Below are positions 7,654 to 15,167 of a DNA stretch of 15,174 bases, one piece after another. The DNA lies in the NCBI GenBank assembly GCA_002423105.1, contig DIUT01000019.1, positions 842 through 16,015 of the forward strand, written 5' to 3'. The DNA comes from Geobacter sp. UBA6151 (GTDB lineage: Bacteria > Desulfobacterota > Desulfuromonadia > Geobacterales > Pseudopelobacteraceae). The notes under the pieces are model-generated. The model made no database searches and was not told where the DNA came from. It was given only the letters and a program-made list of their open reading frames with translations. Position 1 is the stretch's first letter; each line of letters begins with the position of its first letter. A program made the translations under genes and the position numbers.

Positions 7654-8127
7654 ATGAGCGACAGTCAGATCTGTTACACGTATGAAGGGGCACTTGAGGC
7701 GGCCATTGCCATGGAAGAGGAAGGCTTTCGCAACTACCTGCGGGCACTGCGGACCGTGCAACAAAAAGGAGCCAAAGAAATTCTGCGGGAGAATGCTCTT
7801 GATGAGTTGAACCATAAGCACCAGCTGGAGAAGGCGCTGGTGGATGGCCAGATGAGTGTTTCCAGTGAACTGACTCGTCAGATTCCCACCATGAACCTTG
7901 GTTATGTCCTGAAAAAGGCTGAGTTGGGTGCCGATTCAACGGTGCGTGAAGCGCTGGTTTATGCCATGCAGCTGGAAAAAGAAGCTGCCGAGTTCTATCG
8001 CAAAGCCAGCGAGGGATGTGCCGGGGCGCCGATGGCTGCGCTGTTTGAGCGGTTGCATAAAGAGGAGAGCGGTCATTTGCAAGTGCTGGAAGACCTGTAC
8101 GAGAAGCATTTTATGACTGAAAACTAA
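7654..8127 (+). CDS. Ferritin-like (rubrerythrin-type) diiron protein
   Basis: A 157-residue four-helix protein of the ferritin-like/rubrerythrin superfamily, cytosolic, probably holding a diiron site used in peroxide or oxygen detoxification or iron handling. The two halves each show the expected carboxylate pattern: AAIAMEEEGFRNYLRA (Glu21-23) with DELNHKH (Glu51, His54), then AMQLEKEAAEFYRKA (Glu108, Glu110) with HKEESGHLQ (Glu138, His141). No C-terminal rubredoxin Cys-x-x-Cys domain is present, so it is a rubredoxin-less form. The ATG at 7654 has an excellent GGAGG five bases upstream; the in-frame TTG at 7618 has none. It sits between the AAA ATPase and priA. Peroxide reduction is the family expectation, not shown here. 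Confidence 0.85.
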   Translation: MSDSQICYTYEGALEAAIAMEEEGFRNYLRALRTVQQKGAKEILRENALDELNHKHQLEKALVDGQMSVSSELTRQIPTMNLGYVLKKAELGADSTVREALVYAMQLEKEAAEFYRKASEGCAGAPMAALFERLHKEESGHLQVLEDLYEKHFMTEN

Positions 8128-8134
8128 CAACAGC

Positions 8135-10381
8135 TTGTCATCTTCACTGTGTACCATAGAAGTGGCGGTGCCGCTCCCACTGGACGGCACCTTCCATTAT
8201 CAGCTTCCTGAAGCATTTGCAGGCAAGGCTAGTCCCGGCATCAGGGTGTTGGTCCCCTTTGGCCGCCGCACCGTAAGTGCTTATCTGCTGGGGTTTAGCG
8301 CAGCGTCGGAAGGTCAGCAGCTGAAGACCGTGCTGGAACTGCTGGATGACGAACCGCTCTGGACCGATGCGCAGCTGGCCTTTTTTCGCTGGATTGCTGA
8401 CTACTATCTGCATCCATTGGGCGAAGTGCTGAAGACTGCGCTGCCCAACGGGATTAACCGGCAAAGCAGGAAATCCGGTGATGAGACGGTCCTGATTGGT
8501 GGAAGAAAGGTCAAGAAAGAGCGATGGTATCGCACTGTTCAGGGGCCAGGGGCCAGGGGCCAGGGGCCGGAAGTCAAAGGCAAAAGTCTTGAAATTTTTG
8601 AATTTATAGGACAGGTCGGTGCTGTGGCTGCGGCTGAGTTGAAGACACGTTTCGGCGAATGCTCTGTTCAGCTTAAAAAGATGCGGGAATCAGGATTGCT
8701 TGTGCAGGAGAAGCGGGAAGTCTACCGCAATCCTTTCGGTTCTTCCGTGGTGGCGGCTGATTCGCCAAAGTCTTTGAACCGCCATCAACAAACCGCACTG
8801 GACCAGCTCATTGCCGGGCTTGACGGGGAACAGTTCAGTCCTTTTCTGCTGCATGGCGTTACCGGCAGCGGCAAGACCGAAGTTTACCTGCAGGCCATTG
8901 CCCATTGCCTTTCCAATAATAACAGCACTGCTCTGGTGCTGGTTCCGGAGATATCGCTCACTCCCCAGCTTGTGCAACGATTCCGTGCCCGCTTTGGCGA
9001 TGGCATCGCCGTACTGCATAGTGCTCTGTCCGATGGCGAACGCTATGACGAATGGCGCCGGATACGGCGCTGCGAGGTGCGGATTGTGATCGGTGCACGT
9101 TCTGCAATCTTTGCCCCGCTGCAACGGATCGGCATCATTGTGGTGGATGAGGAGCACGAAGCATCCTTCAAACAGTCCGATGGTTTGCGCTACAACGCCC
9201 GCGATCTGGCTCTGGTGCTGGCCAGACAGGAAAAGGCAGTGGTCGTGCTGGGCTCGGCCACGCCGTTGGTGACCACCCGTTTTGCCGCCCGCTCGGGGCG
9301 TTTGAGCTATCTGGAGCTGCCGGAGCGGATAGGCACGCGCCCCTTGCCGGAAACCGTTCCTCTGACAGTAAGAATGACCGCTGAAACACCGTTGGCTCCC
9401 CAACTGCTGGAGGCGCTGGAGAAAAACCTGGATCGCGGCGAGCAGAGCCTGGTTTTTCTCAACCGGCGCGGTTTCGCCAGTTTTCTGGCCTGTCCTGCCT
9501 GCGGCAAGAACCTTTCCTGTCCCAACTGCTCCGTTTCGCTCACCTACCATCGTCTGCGCAGCAGCAGTCTGTGCCACTACTGTGACTATCAGGTGCCGTT
9601 TCCCTGTGTCTGCCCTGACTGTGGAGAGCTGGAACTGCGGGAAATGGGGGTCGGTACCGAGCGGGTCGAACAGGAGCTGCTTACCCGTTTTCCTCAGGCG
9701 CGGATCGCCAGAATGGATAGTGATACGGTGGCGGGAAAAGGTGGGCATGGCAGGATTCTGGAGCGCGTGGCGCGGGGCGAGGTCGATATCCTGATCGGTA
9801 CCCAGATGATCGCCAAGGGACATGATTTTCCGGGAGTGACCCTGGTGGGGGTGCTGCAGGCTGAAGGCAGTCTCTATCTGCCCGACTTTCGCGCTGCGGA
9901 AAGGACTTTTCAACTGCTTTCCCAGGTAATCGGCCGGGCCGGACGGGGTGAGCTGCCGGGGCGCGTGCTGGTGCAGGCCATGCAGCCGGATCATTATGCG
10001 CTACAGCATGCCATTGCCCATGACTACGACGGTTTTTACGACGAAGAGATGGCCTTCAGGGAGGAGTTGGGCTATCCGCCCTTCGGGCACTTGGCGGCCA
10101 TCCAGTTTTCCGGCACTGCCGAGGCAGCGGTCAGCGATGCGGCGGCTGAAGCGGCCAGACTGCTGGTGACGCTCAAGGCGCGCCTGGGTTTGCGCTGCGA
10201 ACTGTTGGGGCCGGTCCAGGCGCCGCTGTACCGGCTGCGTGGCCGTTTTCGCCGCCATCTGCTGTTGAAGGATGCAGACCGTAACGCGCTGCGCCGTCTG
10301 CTGAGCGCCTACCGCAAAGCCAGAAGCAGCCCGGTGCAGGTGCGGGAGGCCATTGACGTTGATCCGGTGGATCTGCTCTAG
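8135..10381 (+). CDS. priA: Primosomal protein N' (replication restart helicase)
   Basis: Superfamily 2 3'-5' helicase that recognises stalled forks and loads the replicative helicase. In 748 residues: N-terminal 3'-end-binding domain (about 8-105, VAVPLPLDGTFHYQLP), linker and winged helix (about 106-205), Walker A GVTGSGKT (241-248), DEEH box (338-341), GSATP (373-377), eight zinc-binding cysteines (453, 456, 462, 465, 480, 483, 493, 496) and the C-terminal helicase motif GTQMIAKGHDFPGVTLVG with QVIGRAGR. The start is uncertain: TTG at 8135 gives the usual N-terminus, an in-frame stop lies at 8114, and no ATG is suitable. There is no clear ribosome binding site, so translation may depend on coupling with the gene 7 bases upstream. 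The linker contains a four-copy 7-bp repeat. Confidence 0.95.
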   Translation: MSSSLCTIEVAVPLPLDGTFHYQLPEAFAGKASPGIRVLVPFGRRTVSAYLLGFSAASEGQQLKTVLELLDDEPLWTDAQLAFFRWIADYYLHPLGEVLKTALPNGINRQSRKSGDETVLIGGRKVKKERWYRTVQGPGARGQGPEVKGKSLEIFEFIGQVGAVAAAELKTRFGECSVQLKKMRESGLLVQEKREVYRNPFGSSVVAADSPKSLNRHQQTALDQLIAGLDGEQFSPFLLHGVTGSGKTEVYLQAIAHCLSNNNSTALVLVPEISLTPQLVQRFRARFGDGIAVLHSALSDGERYDEWRRIRRCEVRIVIGARSAIFAPLQRIGIIVVDEEHEASFKQSDGLRYNARDLALVLARQEKAVVVLGSATPLVTTRFAARSGRLSYLELPERIGTRPLPETVPLTVRMTAETPLAPQLLEALEKNLDRGEQSLVFLNRRGFASFLACPACGKNLSCPNCSVSLTYHRLRSSSLCHYCDYQVPFPCVCPDCGELELREMGVGTERVEQELLTRFPQARIARMDSDTVAGKGGHGRILERVARGEVDILIGTQMIAKGHDFPGVTLVGVLQAEGSLYLPDFRAAERTFQLLSQVIGRAGRGELPGRVLVQAMQPDHYALQHAIAHDYDGFYDEEMAFREELGYPPFGHLAAIQFSGTAEAAVSDAAAEAARLLVTLKARLGLRCELLGPVQAPLYRLRGRFRRHLLLKDADRNALRRLLSAYRKARSSPVQVREAIDVDPVDLL
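8541..8568 (+). repeat. Four perfect tandem copies of a 7-bp unit inside priA
   Basis: The unit AGGGGCC is repeated four times without error, followed by GG. It encodes residues 136-146 (QGPGARGQGPE) in the linker between the DNA-binding and winged-helix domains. Because 7 is not a multiple of 3, gain or loss of one copy would shift the reading frame, while three copies keep it. The G-runs of four on this strand (four runs spaced by three bases) also match a G-quadruplex pattern. Confidence 0.9.
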
Positions 10382-10405
10382 CAGGTTGCACTACAGAGGA
10401 GCACC

Positions 10406-11341
10406 ATGAAAAAGAAGAAAGAACCACTGCCGTTCAATCAGCTTGAGGCGGAAATAGCCATTACCGCCCTGCATGCCACCGGTGACTATCTGGTGTTGCG
10501 CAAGATCAATCTGGAGCAGGATAGTCGTTTCAACTATAAAACCGGGCAGGGGACCAGGATAGGCCTTTGTCTTGACACTGAAACAACTGGCTTGAGCCAC
10601 CGGGATGACCGAATCATCGAGCTGGGAATCGTGGCCTTTGAATATGATTCCGACACGGCGCAGATTATCCGGGTAGTTGACCGCTACAACGGTTTCGAGG
10701 ATCCCGGCGCGCCTCTTTCACGTGAAATAGTCGAGATTACCGGCATTACCGATGCTATGGTGCAGGGGCAACTCCTTGACGATGAGCGGGTAGGTCGTCT
10801 GGCAGAGCAGGCTAGTCTGGTTATTGCCCATAATGCCGCCTTTGACCGTCCCTTTGTTGAAGCGCGCTATCCTGCCTTTGCACAAATTCCCTGGGCCTGT
10901 TCGCTGATGCAGATAGACTGGCAGGCCGAGCGTCTGCAGGCCCGCTCCCTGGAATACCTGCTGTTCAAGTTTGGCTGGTGCATCAATGCCCACCGGGCGC
11001 TGGATGATGCCGAAGGAGTTTTGGGGCTGCTGCTTGACAGCTTGCCCCAAAGCGGTATTCCGGCGTTTAAGGCACTTCTGGAAAGGGCAGGAGAGTCGGT
11101 CAGCAGGCTGTATGCCATCGGCGCTCCCTTTGATACAAAGGACCTGCTCAAACAGCGTGGCTACCGCTGGCATGACGGCGTGGACGGCAGGCCTAAATGC
11201 TGGTGGATCAGTGTTGCTGAAGCGCGGGAACAGGAAGAGTTGTCCTTTCTGTCGAAGGAAGTCTATGGTACGGTTATTCCAGCACCTGTTGAGTGCCACC
11301 GGGTAGGCCCTCTGGACCGCTTCTCGCTTCGGGAAAGGTAA
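10406..11341 (+). CDS. DEDDh-family 3'-5' exonuclease (DNA polymerase III epsilon-like)
   Basis: A 311-residue exonuclease related to DnaQ and the exonuclease domain of PolC. The catalytic set is complete: LDTETTG with Asp57 and Glu59 (Exo I), HNAAFDRPF with Asp147 (Exo II) and HRALDDAE with His196 and Asp201 (Exo III). Residues 1-50 are an uncharacterised N-terminal part; residues about 230-311 form an extension containing FDTKDLLKQRGYRWHDG and GRPKCWW, a segment seen in related stand-alone exonucleases. It is not long enough to be PolC and has no sign of a helicase or nuclease fusion. AGAGGAG precedes the ATG, and priA ends 24 bases upstream. Its TAA overlaps the next ATG (TAATG). The location after priA suggests a repair or proofreading role; the substrate is not known. 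Confidence 0.85.
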   Translation: MKKKKEPLPFNQLEAEIAITALHATGDYLVLRKINLEQDSRFNYKTGQGTRIGLCLDTETTGLSHRDDRIIELGIVAFEYDSDTAQIIRVVDRYNGFEDPGAPLSREIVEITGITDAMVQGQLLDDERVGRLAEQASLVIAHNAAFDRPFVEARYPAFAQIPWACSLMQIDWQAERLQARSLEYLLFKFGWCINAHRALDDAEGVLGLLLDSLPQSGIPAFKALLERAGESVSRLYAIGAPFDTKDLLKQRGYRWHDGVDGRPKCWWISVAEAREQEELSFLSKEVYGTVIPAPVECHRVGPLDRFSLRER

Positions 11342-11730
11342 TGCGCTTTGCACGCCATCCAATACTGCGTCCGCTCTTGCTGGGCACTGGTCTGCTTTGT
11401 ACCGGCCTGGGTATTGTCGGCATCTTTGTGCCGCTTTTACCAACCACGCCGTTTCTGCTACTCGCAGCAGCCTGCTTTGCCCGCAGTTCCGATAAGTTTC
11501 ACACCTGGCTCCTGACCCATGACCGTCTTGGGCCATTCGTTGCCGGTTATCTTGATGGTTCAGGCATTCCTGCCCGGGCAAAGGCGATTTCCATTGTCAT
11601 GATCTGGATAACCTTGCCGCCATCGGCTATGCTGCTGGTGCCGGTTGGCTGGGTCAAAGTGCTGCTGATTTTGCTGGCTATCTGTATTACCCTGTATGTG
11701 CTGCGCCTCCCCACCAGAAAGGTCGTATGA
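11341..11730 (+). CDS. YbaN/DUF454 family inner-membrane protein
   Basis: A 129-residue membrane protein of unknown function. The family signature is clear: GIVGIFVPLLPTTPFLLLAA followed by CFARSSDKFHTWL (residues 24-57). Hydrophobic segments lie at about 11-32 and 36-46 (perhaps a hairpin) and 83-121 (two helices around a short turn). The start ATG at 11341 shares its A with the preceding TAA, and AAAGG lies just upstream, so this start is preferred over an in-frame upstream start inside the exonuclease gene. The TGA sits inside ATGATGA with the next gene. The tight coupling on both sides suggests co-expression, not shared function. Confidence 0.85.
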   Translation: MRFARHPILRPLLLGTGLLCTGLGIVGIFVPLLPTTPFLLLAAACFARSSDKFHTWLLTHDRLGPFVAGYLDGSGIPARAKAISIVMIWITLPPSAMLLVPVGWVKVLLILLAICITLYVLRLPTRKVV

Positions 11731-12560
11731 TGACAGAACGATTGCAGAAAATTATCGCCGCCGCAGGCATTACTTCCCGCCGTGCCGCCGAAGAGATGAT
11801 TCTTGACGGGCGGGTAAGCGTAAACGGTGTTGTTGTTACCGAACTGGGGACAAAAGCCGATCCGGCAACCGACCGCATTACCGTTGATGGTGCCCTGCTC
11901 CGGCCAACGGAGAAATTGTACTACGTGCTGCTGCACAAACCTGCCGGGTATGTCACCAGTCTGAAAGACCCCCAGGGAAGGCAACTGGTAACCGAACTGG
12001 TGCAGGATGTTGGTGCCCGTCTTTTTCCGGTGGGAAGACTGGATTACAACTCCGAGGGCCTGCTCTTGATGACCAACGATGGTGAATGGGCCAACCGTCT
12101 GATGCACCCCCGGCACCAGGTGGACAAGGAGTATCATGTCAGGGTGCGAGGTAAGGTTGATCCACAACAGGTGCGGCGTTTGACGGAAGGAGTTGAGCTT
12201 GAGGATGGCCGTGCCAGCGGGGCGAGCGTTCGTGTGCTGAAGGCAGACCAGAGTAATGATTGGCTTTCCATCACCATCCGTGAAGGACGGAACCGTCAGG
12301 TGCGCAGGATGTGCTCTGCCGTTGGTTTGTCGGTGGTGCGCCTGCGGCGTATCCGCTATGGCAATTTGACGCTTGGTGGTCTGAAACCGGGGGAATACCG
12401 CCTGCTCACCACTGAAGAGGCTCAAGGCCTTGATGCTCCATCGCCGCCGCCGGTCAGGCGAACGGAGCGGTCGCGTGCTGTGTCACCAAAACCGGGATCA
12501 CGGCAAGATGTGCCAGAGGGACGCAGAAACGCACAGCCGGTCCGGAGAAAAGAAAAATAG
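11727..12560 (+). CDS. rluB: RluB/RsuA-family rRNA pseudouridine synthase
   Basis: Isomerises a specific uridine to pseudouridine in ribosomal RNA. The S4 RNA-binding domain occupies about 3-60 (ERLQKIIAAAGITSRRAAEE), followed by the catalytic domain with GRLDYNSEGLLLMTNDG, nucleophile Asp106, and REGRNRQVRRMC at about 193-204. The length and sequence fit the RluB group (23S U2605 in E. coli) better than RsuA, but the target is inferred. The ATG overlaps the YbaN stop; Met4 bases later (11730) is an alternative start. Residues about 240-277 form a Pro/Arg/Lys-rich low-complexity tail, as seen in other RluB proteins, probably RNA-contacting and disordered. Confidence 0.88.
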   Translation: MMTERLQKIIAAAGITSRRAAEEMILDGRVSVNGVVVTELGTKADPATDRITVDGALLRPTEKLYYVLLHKPAGYVTSLKDPQGRQLVTELVQDVGARLFPVGRLDYNSEGLLLMTNDGEWANRLMHPRHQVDKEYHVRVRGKVDPQQVRRLTEGVELEDGRASGASVRVLKADQSNDWLSITIREGRNRQVRRMCSAVGLSVVRLRRIRYGNLTLGGLKPGEYRLLTTEEAQGLDAPSPPPVRRTERSRAVSPKPGSRQDVPEGRRNAQPVRRKEK

Positions 12561-12569
12561 ACGCTGGCA

Positions 12570-14495
12570 ATGTTCCTTGATCTTGGCCGCCTGATAACCC
12601 TTGGGGGATATGCGATAGCCCTGGTGGGGGTTATTCCCCTTTTTCCGCACGTGCCATTACTGCCGCGCCTTGTATTTGTCGCCGGTGTCTGCGCCGGTAT
12701 CATGGGAGACCGCCGTGGTTTTCCTCTGGTGCCAGGACCGCTTTTGACTGCTGCTTCGATCCTGTTGTTTTTCTGGTACGCTACACAATTCAGTCGACAC
12801 AATCCTGTTCTGCCGGTGGTCAGTATTCTGGTAGTACTGGTGGCAGCCCGTCTGGTTGGGGAGAAAAATCCCCGTGCCTGGCTGCAAAGCTGCGCCATTG
12901 CCCTGTTTGCCCTCTCATCATCATCTCTGTTTGACCTGGGGCCCAGATTTCTGCTGCTGCTCGGGTTGATGCTTCCCTTGCTGGCGATGATGCTGGTGCT
13001 GCTTACGTTTCAAGCCCGTGATGTGGCGGTCCGCCTTGACCGGCCTGCCCTGCGCCAGGTGATTGCCGTTGGACTGCTGATACCGCTCTTTTCTCTGGTG
13101 CTGGTGCCGGTGTTTTTTCCGGTTCTACCGCGTACCCAGCTTCCGCTCTGGAGTTTTCTCCAGCAGGCCGGGGGGAGCAGCTCCACTGGTCTTGCCGATA
13201 CGGTGGCTCCTGGTATGGCGGCTGCTGTGCCTGAAAATGGGCCGTTGGCGTTTCGAGCAGAAAGTATTCGTCTTGCCCCGGCACAGTTGTACTGGCGGGG
13301 AGCGGTGTTCAGCCGGATTCATGACCTGCGCTGGCAGCGGGATGCCGGTGTGCAGAGTGTCAAGTCGGATTCGCGGCAACAACTGATCGATCAGGTCATA
13401 ACCATGGAGCCGGGCAGTTCCCGCATGCTGATCGGCCTTGACCTGCCGGTCAGCTTCAGCCATCCGGGTGGCAGCGTTATGCCCAACGCCACTTGGAATC
13501 GTCCTCTGCCATCCTCCCGGCGTCTCCGCTATGAGGTGCGTTCCTTGCCGCCTGGTGATGGCAGTACGGCGCTTGCGCCGCCATCCCGTGCGCTGCTGAC
13601 CGCACTGCCTGTTGACCTGCCGTCCCGGCTTAAGCAGCTTGTCTTGCAGTTTCGCCAGCAGGGAAATTCGGACCGACAACGGTTGGATGCGGTGACGGCC
13701 TGGTTTCGCAGCAATAACTTCAGTTATAGCCGTACCGGTCTGCCGACGGGCGCTCATGCCCTTGAACAATTTCTTTTTGAAAGCAGATCAGGGCATTGTG
13801 AGTTCTTTGCCTCTGCATTTGCCTTGCTGTTGCGGGGAGCGGATCTGCCAACCCGGCTTGTGGGAGGGTATTTGGGCGGGGTGTACAATGAATTGGGAGG
13901 ATACTACCGGATTACTGAAGATCGTGCTCATGTCTGGGTTGAGGTGTGGCTGGAAAAGGAAGGATGGCTGCGGATAGATCCCAGCAGCTTTGCCGTAAAT
14001 GCGGACATGGCCCTGGGAGGGCAGCGGCAGCTTAACTTTACCACGCAAGCCCGTCTGTTGCTGGATGCGCTTGAGTATACCTGGAATTCGGCTGTCATCA
14101 CCTATGACTTTGAGCGGCAACTTGAGGTGGTTAACAAGACGTCAGCACGCTTACAGTCATTCCCGTTGCGTAATGCACGATGGCTGGGGGGTGCCACGGT
14201 TGCTGTTGTCAGTCTGGTTTTTGGGGCTTGGTTTTGTTCTCGCTACTCCCGTGCTGGATACTTCAGCAGGGAGTCTCGCATACTCAGGCGCTTCAACGCC
14301 AGAACCAGATGCGAGTTCGGTGTTGTCTGCGAATCCCAAGCCGGTTTGTTTGATGTTGCCGACAGAACAAAAAGCAGGTGGGTCCGGATGTTCGTGGAGC
14401 TTTACGCGGGGGTGCTGTACCGGGATAGGCGGCTGACTGCCAAGGAGTACGGAAAGTTGAAAGAACTACTGGATTATCAATCAATAAAGAGGTAG
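12570..14495 (+). CDS. TgpA-like membrane transglutaminase (DUF3488 + transglutaminase core)
   Basis: A 641-residue inner-membrane protein. Six or seven hydrophobic segments fill residues about 10-185, then a periplasmic region carries a transglutaminase-like core at about 365-475 with Cys410 (SGHCEFFASAF), His454 (EDRAHVWVEVW) and Asp470 (LRIDPS). One more membrane segment lies at about 540-556, followed by a basic cytoplasmic tail (DUF4129-like region) ending near 641. Pseudomonas TgpA is the characterised relative and is essential there; the substrate is unknown. Such genes are commonly next to a MoxR ATPase and a DUF58 protein; here the upstream neighbour is rluB, 9 bases away, and no DUF58 gene is present. 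The start has no strong ribosome binding site, so coupling to rluB is likely. Confidence 0.88.
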   Translation: MFLDLGRLITLGGYAIALVGVIPLFPHVPLLPRLVFVAGVCAGIMGDRRGFPLVPGPLLTAASILLFFWYATQFSRHNPVLPVVSILVVLVAARLVGEKNPRAWLQSCAIALFALSSSSLFDLGPRFLLLLGLMLPLLAMMLVLLTFQARDVAVRLDRPALRQVIAVGLLIPLFSLVLVPVFFPVLPRTQLPLWSFLQQAGGSSSTGLADTVAPGMAAAVPENGPLAFRAESIRLAPAQLYWRGAVFSRIHDLRWQRDAGVQSVKSDSRQQLIDQVITMEPGSSRMLIGLDLPVSFSHPGGSVMPNATWNRPLPSSRRLRYEVRSLPPGDGSTALAPPSRALLTALPVDLPSRLKQLVLQFRQQGNSDRQRLDAVTAWFRSNNFSYSRTGLPTGAHALEQFLFESRSGHCEFFASAFALLLRGADLPTRLVGGYLGGVYNELGGYYRITEDRAHVWVEVWLEKEGWLRIDPSSFAVNADMALGGQRQLNFTTQARLLLDALEYTWNSAVITYDFERQLEVVNKTSARLQSFPLRNARWLGGATVAVVSLVFGAWFCSRYSRAGYFSRESRILRRFNARTRCEFGVVCESQAGLFDVADRTKSRWVRMFVELYAGVLYRDRRLTAKEYGKLKELLDYQSIKR

Positions 14496-14541
14496 CCGGG
14501 AGTATGCGGCAAAACACGTAAAAATTTTTCAAGAAAAAGTA

Positions 14542-14570
14542 TTGACAGCGAATAGACATTGGTTTAATAA
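14542..14570 (+). promoter_or_regulatory. Strong sigma-70 promoter of the tRNA operon
   Basis: TTGACA (14542-14547), a 17-base spacer and TAATAA (14565-14570). The start would be near 14577, about 20 bases before the first tRNA. The sequence upstream is AT-rich (AAAAATTTTTC and AAGAAAAAG), resembling an UP element. This fits a strong stable-RNA promoter and may also drive the downstream tuf gene. Confidence 0.75.
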
Positions 14571-14595
14571 TCCAAATTCACGCTTGGACGAATGC

Positions 14596-14671
14596 GCTGG
14601 CGTAGCTCAATTGGTAGAGCAGCTGACTTGTAATCAGCAGGTTGCGGGTTCGAGTCCCATCGCCAGCTCCA
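14596..14671 (+). tRNA. tRNA-Thr(TGT)
   Basis: A 76-base cloverleaf with acceptor GCTGGCG pairing with CGCCAGC, D-loop AGCTCAATTGGTAGAGC, anticodon loop CTTGTAA (anticodon TGT at 14629-14631) and T-arm GGTTCGAGTCC. CCA is encoded. It reads ACA and, by wobble, other Thr codons. Confidence 0.96.
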
Positions 14672-14695
14672 TAGGTTAAGCTTTAGTTCTTCTCT

Positions 14696-14780
14696 GGAGG
14701 GATTCCCGAGCGGCCAAAGGGAACAGACTGTAAATCTGTCGTCGTAGACTTCGGAGGTTCGAATCCTCCTCCCTCCACCA
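14696..14780 (+). tRNA. tRNA-Tyr(GTA)
   Basis: An 85-base class II tRNA with acceptor GGAGGGA pairing with TCCCTCC, anticodon loop CTGTAAA (anticodon GTA at 14730-14732) and a long variable arm (GTCGTAGACTTC region), as expected for bacterial tRNA-Tyr. CCA is encoded. It lies 24 bases after tRNA-Thr(TGT). Confidence 0.96.
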
Positions 14781-14894
14781 TAAATGTAATTATCGGCAGG
14801 TGTTTGTATGTTCCGAACCCAGGAGGCCGTGCAGGTCGATGGAACTGGTCAGGAAAATGCGGGTGCCGCCAAAAGCAGTTCATGTCAGAAGTAT

Positions 14895-14971
14895 GCGGGA
14901 GTAGCTCAGTTGGCTAGAGCGTCAGCCTTCCAAGCTGAGGGTCGCGGGTTCGAGTCCCGTTTCCCGCTCCA
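14895..14971 (+). tRNA. tRNA-Gly(TCC)
   Basis: A 77-base cloverleaf with acceptor GCGGGAG against TTCCCGC (last pair G-U), anticodon loop CTTCCAA (anticodon TCC at 14929-14931) and T-arm GGTTCGAGTCC. CCA is encoded. It is separated from tRNA-Tyr by a 114-base spacer, much longer than the other spacers in the cluster. Confidence 0.96.
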
Positions 14972-14994
14972 ATTTCTTAATGTTTTCGTTGAAT

Positions 14995-15070
<76 letters not shown>

Positions 15071-15167
15071 TTTTTTTCGACTGAAGGCAGTTATTAGGTT
15101 ATTGGACGTAAACTGTAGTGTCACACACAAGTGTGCCTGATGCGCACGAACAAAAGGAGCATTCGCC

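Noticed and set aside
8690..9994. 434-residue open frame antisense to priA
   Set aside because: It is the shadow of a strongly supported helicase gene. The product has no recognisable domain and a composition typical of reversed GC-rich coding DNA.
14496..14541. Intrinsic terminator after the transglutaminase gene
   Set aside because: There is an AAAAATTTTT palindrome but no GC-rich stem followed by a T-run. It looks more like an AT-rich upstream element of the tRNA promoter.
14839..14904. 21-codon frame with an AGGAGG upstream
   Set aside because: The ribosome binding site is 12 bases from the ATG, the frame ends inside tRNA-Gly, and nothing supports expression. The spacer itself is reported as a low-interest finding.
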